Assembly (NCBI GenBank): GCA_018896025.1 | Contig: JAHIND010000016.1 | Coordinates: 104,039 to 168,038, forward strand | Source: Pseudomonadota bacterium | GTDB taxonomy: Bacteria > Desulfobacterota > Desulfarculia > Desulfarculales > Desulfarculaceae | Length of the DNA: 64,000 nucleotides | Direction of reading: 5' to 3' | Part shown: positions 33,987 through 42,017 of the stretch, one piece after another | Numbering within the stretch: the first letter of the stretch is position 1 | How the letters are laid out: every line of letters begins with the position of its first letter | Position numbers and translations under genes: made by a program | Notes under the pieces: generated by a model | Told to the model about the DNA's origin: nothing | Databases searched by the model: none | Seen by the model: the letters and a program-made list of their open reading frames with translations, nothing else

Positions 33987-35891
33987 ATGGATGTACTGCT
34001 GACCCCTTCAGGCGGGAAAGAGCACCTGCTCTTGGGCAACGAGGCCATCGTGCGCGGAGCCCTGGAAGCGGGCATGGCCTTTGCCACCTGCTACCCGGGC
34101 ACGCCTTCCTCGGAAGTGCCCGACACCCTTTACCGCCTCAGGAAGCAGTTTCCCAACAAGGTGAAGTATTATTTTGAATACTCCACCAACGAGAAAGTGG
34201 CCTTGGAGTGCGCCGCCGGCGCGGCGGCCAGCGGGGTGCGCACCCTGTGCACCATGAAACACGTCGGCGTCAACGTGGCCGCCGACCCCCTGATGACCCT
34301 GGCCTACGTGGGGGTCAACGCGGGCATGGTGATCCTCACCGCCGACGACCCCTCGCTGTTCTCCAGCCAGAACGAGCAGGACAACCGCTATTACGCACGT
34401 CTCAGCGGCCTGCCCATGCTGGAGCCCTGCGGCCCGGCCGAGGCCAAGGAGATGACCTCCTACTGCTTCGAGCTTAGCGAGGAGTTGGGCAGTCCGGTGA
34501 TGATCCGGACCACCACCAGGGTGAACCACGCCCGGGAGGCGGTGCCCTTCGTCAAGCTGGGCAAGGTCAAGCAGACCTCCAAGTTCGTGAAAAACCCCAT
34601 GCGGTACGTCACCGTGCCCGCAGTGAGCCGCAACCTGCACCTGCGCCTGCTGAACCTCTACAACCAGGCCCAGGCCATCAGCGAGAAAAGCCCCTACAAC
34701 CAGATCGTGGGCAAGGGCAAGCTGGGAGTGATCACCAGCGGCGTGGCGGCCAACTACGTGTTGGACGCGGTGGGCGACCTGGGCGCCAAGAGCAAGATCA
34801 AGGTGCTCAAGCTGGGCTTCACCTATCCCTTGCCCGAGAAGAAGATCGCCCGCTTCCTGGGAAGCGTGGACAAGGTCCTGATCGTCGAGGAGCTGGAGCC
34901 CATCCTGGAAGAGGCCGTCAAGGCCATCGCCCAGGAAAAGGGCATCTCCGTGGAGATCGTGGGCAAGGTGCCGGGCAAGGTCCCGGCCAAGAGCGTGGAC
35001 ATCGAGGCCCCCAACTTCTTCAGCCGGGCCTTCGAGTACAACCCGCGCCTGGTGCGCGAGGTCATCGCCAAGACCTTCGGCCTGGAGTTCAATGAGCCCG
35101 CCGAGATTTCCCTGGCCGGCATGCCCACCCCTCCGGGTCGGCCGCCGAACCTCTGCCCCGGCTGCCCCCACCGCGCCACCTACTTCGTGGTGAAGGAAGT
35201 GGCCGGCGACGAGGCCATCTACCCCACGGACATCGGCTGTTACACCCTGGGGGTGCTGCCGCCCATCAAAGCGGCCGACTTCCTGATCTGCATGGGCAGT
35301 TCGGTGTCCAGCTCCGGGGGCATCTCCCGGGCCACGGGGCAAAAGGTGGTGAGCTTCATCGGCGACAGCACCTTCTTCCACAGCGGCATCACCGGCCTGG
35401 TCAACGCGGTGCACAACAACCACAACTTCACCCTGGTGGTTCTGGACAACGGCACCACGGCCATGACCGGCCACCAGCCGCACCCGGGCGTGAACACCGA
35501 AGCCATCGGTGATATCACCACCCACATCCCCCTGGAGCCCTTGATTAAGGGCCTGGGTGTGAAGCACGTAGTCACCATCAAGCCCTTCAAGGTGCGGGCC
35601 GCCAAAAAGGCCATCGAGGAGGCCATAGCCTTTGAGGGCGTGAGCGTGGTCATCAGCCAAGAGTTGTGCCCCCTGTTCGCCCGCCGCGTGGCTCCGACCA
35701 CCAAGCGGGTATTCCAGGTGGTGGAAGACAAGTGCAAGGGCCATCTGGACTGCATCAAGAAGGTGGCCTGCCCGGCCATGTTCGTGGAAAACGGCCAGGC
35801 CAGGATCAACCCCTTGCAGTGCATCGGCTGCGCCCTGTGCGCCCAGATCTGTCCCGAAAACGCCATCTTGCCGGTGAAGGCCAAGGGTTAA
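33987..35891 (+). CDS. iorA: Indolepyruvate:ferredoxin oxidoreductase, alpha subunit
   Basis: A 634-aa cytoplasmic enzyme subunit. It has the N-terminal pyruvate:ferredoxin-type domain (CYPGTPSSEVPDTLY), the TPP-binding part with GDSTFFHSG and DNGTTAMTGHQPHPG, and a C-terminal ferredoxin domain (CIGCALCAQICPENAI plus CKGHLDC). IOR decarboxylates aryl pyruvates to aryl-CoA with ferredoxin, or runs in reverse to build aromatic amino acids in anaerobes. ATG 33987 is chosen for the family start. A GTG at 33915 would add 24 residues but lacks a spaced ribosome-binding site. Confidence 0.95.
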   Translation: MDVLLTPSGGKEHLLLGNEAIVRGALEAGMAFATCYPGTPSSEVPDTLYRLRKQFPNKVKYYFEYSTNEKVALECAAGAAASGVRTLCTMKHVGVNVAADPLMTLAYVGVNAGMVILTADDPSLFSSQNEQDNRYYARLSGLPMLEPCGPAEAKEMTSYCFELSEELGSPVMIRTTTRVNHAREAVPFVKLGKVKQTSKFVKNPMRYVTVPAVSRNLHLRLLNLYNQAQAISEKSPYNQIVGKGKLGVITSGVAANYVLDAVGDLGAKSKIKVLKLGFTYPLPEKKIARFLGSVDKVLIVEELEPILEEAVKAIAQEKGISVEIVGKVPGKVPAKSVDIEAPNFFSRAFEYNPRLVREVIAKTFGLEFNEPAEISLAGMPTPPGRPPNLCPGCPHRATYFVVKEVAGDEAIYPTDIGCYTLGVLPPIKAADFLICMGSSVSSSGGISRATGQKVVSFIGDSTFFHSGITGLVNAVHNNHNFTLVVLDNGTTAMTGHQPHPGVNTEAIGDITTHIPLEPLIKGLGVKHVVTIKPFKVRAAKKAIEEAIAFEGVSVVISQELCPLFARRVAPTTKRVFQVVEDKCKGHLDCIKKVACPAMFVENGQARINPLQCIGCALCAQICPENAILPVKAKG

Positions 35892-35901
35892 GGAGGAAAT
35901 C

Positions 35902-36489
35902 ATGAGCACCCAACGCATAGTATTCGTGGGCGTGGGCGGCCAGGGTAACCTCTTGGCCAGCAACCTTCTTGGCCAGGCGGCTTTGGCCGCGGGCCAGCAC
36001 GTGGTGGTCAGCGAGATCCACGGCATGGCCCAGCGCGGCGGCGTGGTGGAGTCGGCGGTTATACTGGGCGACGCCACCAGCCCCATCGTGTCCAATGGCG
36101 AGGCCGACGTGCTGGTCTCCTTCGAGCCGGTGGAGGCCCTGCGCCTGCTCAACAAGGTCAACAAGCACTCCCTGGTCATCACCAACACCCGGCCCCTGCC
36201 GCCCTTCACAGTGGCCATCGGCGCGGCTTCCTATCCGGCGCCCGAGGAGTCGGTGGCCTTTTTGAAGAAAAAGCTGGACAAGGTGATCGCCTTTGACGGC
36301 CAAGCCCTGGCCGAGGAGGCCAAGAACCCGCTGAGCCTGAACATGGTCATGCTGGGCGCGCTGTTCGGCGCGGTGGATCTGCCCATCGACGTGAAGACCA
36401 TGAAGAAGATCATCCGCACCCAGACCAAGAAGCGCTTCGCCGCCGCCAACGTCCTGGCCTTTGACCTGGGCTACAAGGCCGCGGCCTAA
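35902..36489 (+). CDS. iorB: Indolepyruvate:ferredoxin oxidoreductase, beta subunit
   Basis: A 195-aa partner of IorA with the gamma-type POR fold (FVGVGGQGNLLASNLLG, HGMAQRGGVVES). An AAGGAGG ribosome-binding site lies 6 nt before the ATG and 10 nt after iorA. Terminated by a strong hairpin. Confidence 0.95.
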   Translation: MSTQRIVFVGVGGQGNLLASNLLGQAALAAGQHVVVSEIHGMAQRGGVVESAVILGDATSPIVSNGEADVLVSFEPVEALRLLNKVNKHSLVITNTRPLPPFTVAIGAASYPAPEESVAFLKKKLDKVIAFDGQALAEEAKNPLSLNMVMLGALFGAVDLPIDVKTMKKIIRTQTKKRFAAANVLAFDLGYKAAA

Positions 36490-36513
36490 GGGCCGACCGA
36501 AGTAAAAAAGAGA

Positions 36514-36543
36514 GGGAGCCCCCGCGCGGGGGCTCCCTTTTTT
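36514..36543 (+). terminator. Bidirectional terminator between iorB and the diguanylate cyclase
   Basis: A perfect 10-bp stem GGGAGCCCCC-GCGC-GGGGGCTCCC is followed by TTTTTT on the plus strand. An A run at 36504-36509 makes it usable for the minus-strand gene too. Confidence 0.85.
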
Positions 36544-36569
36544 ATTGGGGTAGGGCCTGGGGGCGCTCC

Positions 36570-37688
36570 TCAAGTTCCGGGGTGGTTGCTGATGGTGCGG
36601 TTGCGGCCCGCGCGCTTGGCCCGGTACATGGCCTCGTCGGCGCGTTTGAGCAGGTCGTCAATGCTCTCGTTGGGCTGGTATTGGGTCACTCCGATGGAGA
36701 TGGTTACGCGCAAGCCTGAGGCCACGTCCTTGAAGTTTGCCTGCTCTATGCGCAGCCGCAGCCGCTCCGCCACCTGGAAGGAGCGCTCCACCGGGGAGTT
36801 GATCAGCACGATCAAAAACTCTTCGCCGCCGAAGCGGGCCACCCGGTCCACCTCTCGAACTGAGGAGGCCAGCAACTCCGAGGTCTTGACCAACACCAAA
36901 TCGCCCGCGTTGTGGCCGTGGGTGTCGTTTACCGTCTTGAAATGATCCAGGTCGATGAAACATACCGAAAAGAAGTTGATGCCCCGGGCCGCCAGGGCCA
37001 TCTGGTCGTTGATGATCTTGATGATCTGACGCCGATTGTAAAGCTTGGTCAGCTCATCGGTTATGGCCAGTTCCTCGATCCGGTCCATGGCCTCCTTGAG
37101 TTGCAGATTTTGACGGCGGTAGCGGCGCAGGAACCGGTTGAGTTGGCCGCCCACCACCGACAGGGCTATCAGGATGAGCAGGAACCCGAGCCACTGCAAC
37201 AGCTCTATGTGCAGGTTGAGACCTTGAGGGTGATAGGTCCAAAGCGCGGCAATGACCGCCGCGTAGCCCAGGACCGCCAGGGCGGTGATGAATACGAACC
37301 CCGCCCGGCGCAGGCGAAAGGCCCCGAAGAGCATGACCTGCAAATAGAACATCAAAAGTACTAGGCGTCCCTGTTCCACGAAGTATATGGCCGCCAGCAC
37401 GCAGATGGTGGCCCAGGTTATCTGGGCCAAGGTGAGGCCTGGTTCGCGGAAGCGCAGGTTGGCTCCGCTGTAGACCAGGGCCAGGAATAGGAAACGGCCG
37501 CTTAGGTCAGCGGCCGCCAGGATAAGGAAGACCGGCAGGTCTCCCCGGAAATAGCCGAAATAGAGGCAGAGCCAGACCAGGAAGAGGTGGACCATCCCCC
37601 CCAAGAAGGCAAGCAGGGTCAGCTTTAGGCGCAGAGCCTGGGCGTGGTCTCTGGTGGGTCGCTTGATTTTTGCGTCATTGTTCCGCAT
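36570..37688 (-). CDS. Membrane-bound diguanylate cyclase (GGDEF)
   Basis: About 372 aa from ATG 37688 (a GTG at 37727 is possible). Five to six membrane helices lie within about 20-195, then a short coiled coil (RRQNLQLKEAMDRIEELA) and a GGDEF domain with active motif RFGGEEF. The inhibitory I-site RxxD (REVD) lies exactly five residues before GGEEF. It should make c-di-GMP with product feedback. The PilZ protein at 48 kb is a possible effector in the same window. Divergent from the patatin gene. Confidence 0.92.
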   Translation of the reverse strand: MRNNDAKIKRPTRDHAQALRLKLTLLAFLGGMVHLFLVWLCLYFGYFRGDLPVFLILAAADLSGRFLFLALVYSGANLRFREPGLTLAQITWATICVLAAIYFVEQGRLVLLMFYLQVMLFGAFRLRRAGFVFITALAVLGYAAVIAALWTYHPQGLNLHIELLQWLGFLLILIALSVVGGQLNRFLRRYRRQNLQLKEAMDRIEELAITDELTKLYNRRQIIKIINDQMALAARGINFFSVCFIDLDHFKTVNDTHGHNAGDLVLVKTSELLASSVREVDRVARFGGEEFLIVLINSPVERSFQVAERLRLRIEQANFKDVASGLRVTISIGVTQYQPNESIDDLLKRADEAMYRAKRAGRNRTISNHPGT

Positions 37689-37974
37689 GGGAAGGTCCCG
37701 TACACCCGCCAGTAAAGGGCAGTTCACAAGCTAGGTTAGTACTACTTATCGATAATCATATCTCATATGGAGCGTGGTTTGGGAGGGTTTTGTGGTTTGG
37801 GTGGGGAGGGGACCCATGGGCGCCTATTTTTGTTAGGGGCGGGGGATTCGGGGGCATCGGCTAAAAAGGTGCGGGGTTGGCCGTGGGCTACGAGGTAAAA
37901 TTAAAAATATTACGATCCATGACAGGGATGGTTGGGTTTAGGCGGCCAAGTTAACAAGAGATAGGCGGTTGAGT

Positions 37975-38949
37975 ATGCCTGACGGCAAGAGCGTATCATC
38001 CCAAAAAGTCGGATTGGCGTTGGGCAGCGGCTCGGCCAGGGGGTGGGCTCACATCGGCGTAATACGGGCCTTGGCCGATGCGGGCATAGAAGTCAGCTAC
38101 GTTGCAGGCACTAGCATCGGCGCCCTGGTGGGGGCCGGGTTTGCCCTGGATAAAACCGATGTGTTGGAGGATTTTGCCCGCCATCTGGACTGGAAGCAAA
38201 TCGTCTCTTTCTTGGATGTCACCTTCCCCAGGTCCGGACTTATTGACGGTGAGAAGGTTACGGATTTCTTTCGCAGCCACATGCGGAAGATGAAAATCGA
38301 AGAACTGCCACTCCCATATTGCGCGGTTGCCACTGATTTGGCCACAGGGAACGAGGTCGTTTTATGCAAAGGCGATCTGGTCGAGGCGATCAGGGCAAGC
38401 ATTTCGATTCCAGGCATATTTACGCCAGTGAAGCTGAATAACGCATTTCTGGTGGATGGCGGCTTGGTCAACCCCGTGCCGGTGAGCGCTGCCAGGAACT
38501 TGGGGGCGGATTACGTAATCGCGGTTGATTTGAGCCATGACCTGGTGGACAAGGGGAGGCCGAGTGCAAGCGCTACAAAGGATTCATCGCCGAAAGGTGA
38601 GGTTGATAAATCGCAGCTCGCAAAATGGGGGATCAACCAGGATCTGGCCGACAAGATAAACCAATTGAGCTCACCGGCTCTATCCCATGTACGCCGGTGG
38701 CTGCTTAGGGAACCCACGCCAAATATCTTTGAAGTGCTGACGGCTTCGATCAACATAATGGAATCACAGATTACCGCGATCAAGCTTAAAACCGATCCGC
38801 CGGACTTGTTGATTCAGCCGAAATTGGGTCATCTGCGTTTTATGGAGTTTCATAAGGCCGATGAGGCCATCGCCGAGGGATACCGGGCAACCATGAGGCA
38901 GCTCAAGCAAAGTCGGAAAGGCGCGGCCAAAGGCGAATTGCCGAGCTAG
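37975..38949 (+). CDS. Patatin-like phospholipase (RssA type)
   Basis: About 324 aa. It carries the oxyanion-hole motif GSGSARGWAHIG, the nucleophile elbow GTSIGA with catalytic Ser, and the DGG motif (FLVDGGLVNPVPVS) with the catalytic Asp. Bacterial patatins of this length hydrolyse acyl esters of membrane lipids. ATG 37975 is preferred, with GGCGG upstream, over a TTG two codons earlier. The gene is more AT-rich than its neighbours. Its stop overlaps the convergent DUF2284 stop in a CTAG. The 285-bp gap upstream (37689-37974) shows no gene. Confidence 0.9.
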   Translation: MPDGKSVSSQKVGLALGSGSARGWAHIGVIRALADAGIEVSYVAGTSIGALVGAGFALDKTDVLEDFARHLDWKQIVSFLDVTFPRSGLIDGEKVTDFFRSHMRKMKIEELPLPYCAVATDLATGNEVVLCKGDLVEAIRASISIPGIFTPVKLNNAFLVDGGLVNPVPVSAARNLGADYVIAVDLSHDLVDKGRPSASATKDSSPKGEVDKSQLAKWGINQDLADKINQLSSPALSHVRRWLLREPTPNIFEVLTASINIMESQITAIKLKTDPPDLLIQPKLGHLRFMEFHKADEAIAEGYRATMRQLKQSRKGAAKGELPS

Positions 38950-39569
38950 CCCACCACCACGATTCCGGTCAGCGACGACTGGTCCACCTTGTCGGCCTTT
39001 GCCTCGCGGCCCAGGGGCTGCATGTCCCATCCGGCCAGGGCGGCAAGCTGGAATACGTCGATGCCCACCGCCTCCATGGAGGGCCGGGCCAGGGCCGGGA
39101 ACAGGCAGGCCTTGCCCTCCAGCACCGCGCATCCCTTTTGTTCGTGGCACAAGACATTGCGGCAGGAGCCGGCGGCCAGGCCGAAGGACAGGTAGTGCCC
39201 GGCGTAAAAGGCGGCCGACTCCAGCTTGGCGGCTAGCTGGAAGATGGAGCGGAAGGCCTCGGTACGGGCGGCCTCTTGGTCCGGGGACAGCATCACCTCG
39301 GGCGCGAAACGCTTGTTGAAGAGAATGGCCTTGCGGAAGCTGGCCAGCACCCGCCGGAACTCCTCGGGCGTGGGCGCGTGGGGCGGGCAGTTGGCGCAAG
39401 AGGCGTAGTTGGGGCAGCGGGGCACCCGGCACTTGAAGGCCACCGCCTCGGACACGGAGATGGCGCTGGTGTCGATGACGGTGGCCTTGTCCGCGCCCAG
39501 CTCCAGGGCCTTGAGGCGCAATGCTTCCATTTGCGCGGTGGAGGAGTTGTCTCGCGGGTGGGGGCTCAA
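38946..39569 (-). CDS. DUF2284 metal-binding protein
   Basis: A 207-aa cytosolic protein rich in conserved cysteines: CRVPRCPNYASCANCPPHAP (about 47-66), then GSCRNVLCHEQKGC and KACLFPALARPSMEAVGIDV. This is the DUF2284 pattern, found in anaerobes and probably an Fe-S or metal site; function unknown. The TTG start at 39569 has AGAGGA 5 nt upstream. An ATG at 39530 is the alternative. Confidence 0.82.
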   Translation of the reverse strand: MSPHPRDNSSTAQMEALRLKALELGADKATVIDTSAISVSEAVAFKCRVPRCPNYASCANCPPHAPTPEEFRRVLASFRKAILFNKRFAPEVMLSPDQEAARTEAFRSIFQLAAKLESAAFYAGHYLSFGLAAGSCRNVLCHEQKGCAVLEGKACLFPALARPSMEAVGIDVFQLAALAGWDMQPLGREAKADKVDQSSLTGIVVVG

Positions 39570-39597
39570 GGCGATCCTCTCGGCAAGGGGTAGGGGG

Positions 39598-39640
39598 CTA
39601 TTCCTCGAAATAGCGCTCCGTGAATTTCTCCCACTCGATG
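39598..39640 (-). pseudogene. Detached C-terminal tail resembling that of kdsC
   Basis: On the minus strand this stretch reads IEWEKFTERYFEE and then TAG. The present kdsC ends KWEEVTGRYFG and stop. The DNA of the two tails agrees at about 27 of 37 positions without gaps and in the same frame. No start codon belongs to it. It lies immediately downstream of an AT-rich gene, which suggests that this was once the end of a kdsC-like gene. Confidence 0.5.
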
Positions 39641-39647
39641 TAAAAAC

Positions 39648-40634
39648 CTATTTATGTTTTAGGCGTTCTTGTAAGTAGGTGGGCATAAGTTTTTCTACTA
39701 TTTTAAAATACTCATTTAGTAATGTAGATAGTCTTTTAAACAGTTCTTCAGACGTGTCCTCTGCATTTTTTTGAAGGTTTTGCATAAGTTTTTTATAGTG
39801 TTTTCGTTTTGTTTCTAACCCACGCAATTGACCAGCAGGGCCCTTTATAATGCCATCTAATGCGATCAATGCATCAAGGGATGCACAAATACAATTCGCA
39901 TTTAACAATAAAATTGTTTGTTGAGCAGTAAGGGAAGTAATATTCATGAAATCGAAGCACATAATTTCGATTTCTTTGGTAAGCTTGCCTTGGCTGCTCA
40001 AGTAGCCAAGTATTCCTTTTGTAGATTCCAGTGGGTCACTAGCCGCCGAGGTTAAGCAGATGTTTAGGATTTTTTGTAAATCTTGAAAATGCATAACTTT
40101 ACTTAAAACATTGGGGGGCAACCGGCTAACATTGAAGTTAATGGAAGGGCTGGACGGCAGGATCGTATAGGCTTGTTTTATTAGCTCTAGCCTTAACGTA
40201 GAGACAAGAAAACCAACACCAGTAAATTTATTAAGGGTTTTATTTTGTATCTTAAAAATTCTTTCCAGCCTTATAAGTCTCAAAGAAATATCATTCTTAA
40301 TTTTTATCGCATCTTGCAGTAACTGCTGGCTATATTTTTCTTTTGCTTTTTGGCGCGCATTTTTTTCTTCTAGGGAAATTTTTTCTTTCAGTAATAAAAG
40401 GCTGTCCCTCGAAGCCTGCCTTGCAATTTGCAGGCTGGCTTCGTTAGATATCTGTACTGTTTTTATGCTATTCTGGTTGTTTAGGTTGGCAATTTTAAGG
40501 TTGTTTTGCGTTAGCTCTCGTGTTGATTGCAGTGCAAAATAACTGACAACCCCAGAGCTAATTAAAGCAGCCAAAATTGCAGCACCCGCCGCCACAAAAG
40601 CAATGAAAATGTTACTTTTTGTTTCTTTTTCCAA
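39648..40634 (-). CDS. AT-rich membrane-anchored coiled-coil protein
   Basis: About 328 aa. The best start is TTG 40634 after GGGGGAG, giving LEKETKSN then one membrane helix (FIAFVAAGAAILAALISSGVVSYFA). A long coiled coil follows (about 30-110, with many Gln/Asn/Lys), then a helical C-terminal domain with no motif I know. Base composition is strikingly AT-rich beside GC-rich kdsC, and codon use is different, so it is probably acquired. It lies 16 nt after kdsC. Proteins of this shape occur as membrane components of phage-defence or surface systems, but nothing here proves such a role. Confidence 0.7.
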   Translation of the reverse strand: MEKETKSNIFIAFVAAGAAILAALISSGVVSYFALQSTRELTQNNLKIANLNNQNSIKTVQISNEASLQIARQASRDSLLLLKEKISLEEKNARQKAKEKYSQQLLQDAIKIKNDISLRLIRLERIFKIQNKTLNKFTGVGFLVSTLRLELIKQAYTILPSSPSINFNVSRLPPNVLSKVMHFQDLQKILNICLTSAASDPLESTKGILGYLSSQGKLTKEIEIMCFDFMNITSLTAQQTILLLNANCICASLDALIALDGIIKGPAGQLRGLETKRKHYKKLMQNLQKNAEDTSEELFKRLSTLLNEYFKIVEKLMPTYLQERLKHK

Positions 40635-40650
40635 ACACTCCCCCAGTGAA

Positions 40651-41181
40651 TTATCCGAAATACCGCCCCGTAACCTCCTCCCACTTGCCGCTGGCCTTGA
40701 GCAGCAGCTCGCAGGCCTCGCGCACCGCACCCCTCCCGCCGGGCAACCCGGCCACCCAGTGGGCGGCCTCGCGCACCGCGGGCCAGGCGTCGGCCGTGGC
40801 CAGGGCCAGACCGGCGGCGCGCATGGGCGGCAGGTCGATGAGGTCGTCGCCCATGAAGGCGGCCTGCTCGGGGGTGAGCCCCCGGTCGGCCACCAGGCGC
40901 AGGAACTCGGGCAGCTTGACCTTGCAGTCCTGCACCAACTCGTCGATGCCCAGCTCCTCGGAGCGCACCCGGTTGACCAGTGAGGCCCGGCCGCTGAGCC
41001 AGGCGATCTGGAACCCGGCCTGCTGCAACAGCTTGAGGCCGTGACCGTCCTTGATGTCGAAGAACTTCAGCTCGCGGCCGTCCTGGTCGTAGATGACCCG
41101 GCCGTCGGTGAGCACGCCGTCGATGTCCAGCACTAGCAATTTGATGCGGGCCGCTCGTTGTTGCAGGCTGATTTCGCTCAT
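40651..41181 (-). CDS. kdsC: KDO-8-phosphate phosphatase
   Basis: A 176-aa HAD phosphatase of the cap-less KdsC type: DIDGVLTDG (nucleophile Asp), LSGRAS, and MGDDLIDLP. It removes phosphate from KDO-8-P in lipopolysaccharide synthesis. Its ATG overlaps the kdsA stop (ATGA). The C-terminal end may have been replaced by recombination, because a second, similar tail lies about 1 kb downstream. Confidence 0.94.
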   Translation of the reverse strand: MSEISLQQRAARIKLLVLDIDGVLTDGRVIYDQDGRELKFFDIKDGHGLKLLQQAGFQIAWLSGRASLVNRVRSEELGIDELVQDCKVKLPEFLRLVADRGLTPEQAAFMGDDLIDLPPMRAAGLALATADAWPAVREAAHWVAGLPGGRGAVREACELLLKASGKWEEVTGRYFG

Positions 41182-42014
41182 GCCGCCTCCTCCCGCACCA
41201 GGGCGTGGATGGCCTTGAGTTGTTTTAGCAGAGCCGCCACCTGGTCCAGGGGAAGGCTATTGGGGCCGTCGCACAGAGCATGCTCCGGGTCGGGATGGGT
41301 CTCGATGAACACCGCATCGGCCCCGGCGGCCACGGCGGCCCGGGCCAGGGCCGGGGCATGGGCGCGGTCGCCGCCGCTGGAAAGGCCCAGACCGCCGGGA
41401 AGCTGCACGCTGTGGGTCGCGTCGAACACCACCGGCGGGCCCATGGCGCGCATCACCGCGATGGATCGCATGTCCACCACCAAGTTGTTGTAGCCGAAGC
41501 TGCTGCCCCGCTCGGTGAGCCACACCTTATCGTTGCCGGTGCTTTGCACCTTGGCGATGATGGGCCCCACGTCGTGGGGGGCCATGAACTGGCCCTTTTT
41601 AACGTTCACCGGCTTCATGGTCTCACCGGCGGCCACCAGCAGATCGGTCTGGCGGCAGAGGAAGGCCGGTATCTGTAATACGTCCAGCACCTGGGCGGCC
41701 GCCTGGGCCTGGCCGGGGCTGTGGATGTCGCTGATCACCGGCAGGCCGGTCATTTCCTTGATGCGCTCCAGCCACTCCAGACCCTGCTCCAGGCCCGGGC
41801 CCCGGAAGCTGGTGACGCTGGTGCGGTTGGCCTTGTCAAAGCTGGACTTGAAGATAAGGGGTATGTCCAGGGAGGCGGCCACCTCGGCCAGGCGCGAGGC
41901 CACCTCACTGGCCAGCTCCAGGCTCTCCAGCACGCATGGCCCGGCGATGACGAAAAACTCGTCGCGCCCAAAGGAGCGCCCGCCCAGGGTCACGCTGGGG
42001 ACCGGCTGGGCCAT
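41178..42014 (-). CDS. kdsA: KDO-8-phosphate synthase
   Basis: A 278-aa enzyme that condenses phosphoenolpyruvate with arabinose-5-phosphate. Motifs are IAGPCVLES, KSSFDKANRTS, GLPVISDIHSPGQ, CRQTDLL and FDATHSVQLPGG. It lies 3 nt after pyrG and overlaps kdsC, giving pyrG-kdsA-kdsC, which links CTP (for CMP-KDO) with KDO supply. Confidence 0.97.
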   Translation of the reverse strand: MAQPVPSVTLGGRSFGRDEFFVIAGPCVLESLELASEVASRLAEVAASLDIPLIFKSSFDKANRTSVTSFRGPGLEQGLEWLERIKEMTGLPVISDIHSPGQAQAAAQVLDVLQIPAFLCRQTDLLVAAGETMKPVNVKKGQFMAPHDVGPIIAKVQSTGNDKVWLTERGSSFGYNNLVVDMRSIAVMRAMGPPVVFDATHSVQLPGGLGLSSGGDRAHAPALARAAVAAGADAVFIETHPDPEHALCDGPNSLPLDQVAALLKQLKAIHALVREEAA

Positions 42015-42017
42015 GGT

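Noticed and set aside
34008..36218. Long open frame on the minus strand opposite iorA/iorB (over 700 codons)
   Set aside because: It is an antisense shadow of GC-rich iorAB. The peptide is His/Gly/Ala/Gln-rich without motifs, and the plus-strand enzymes are certain.
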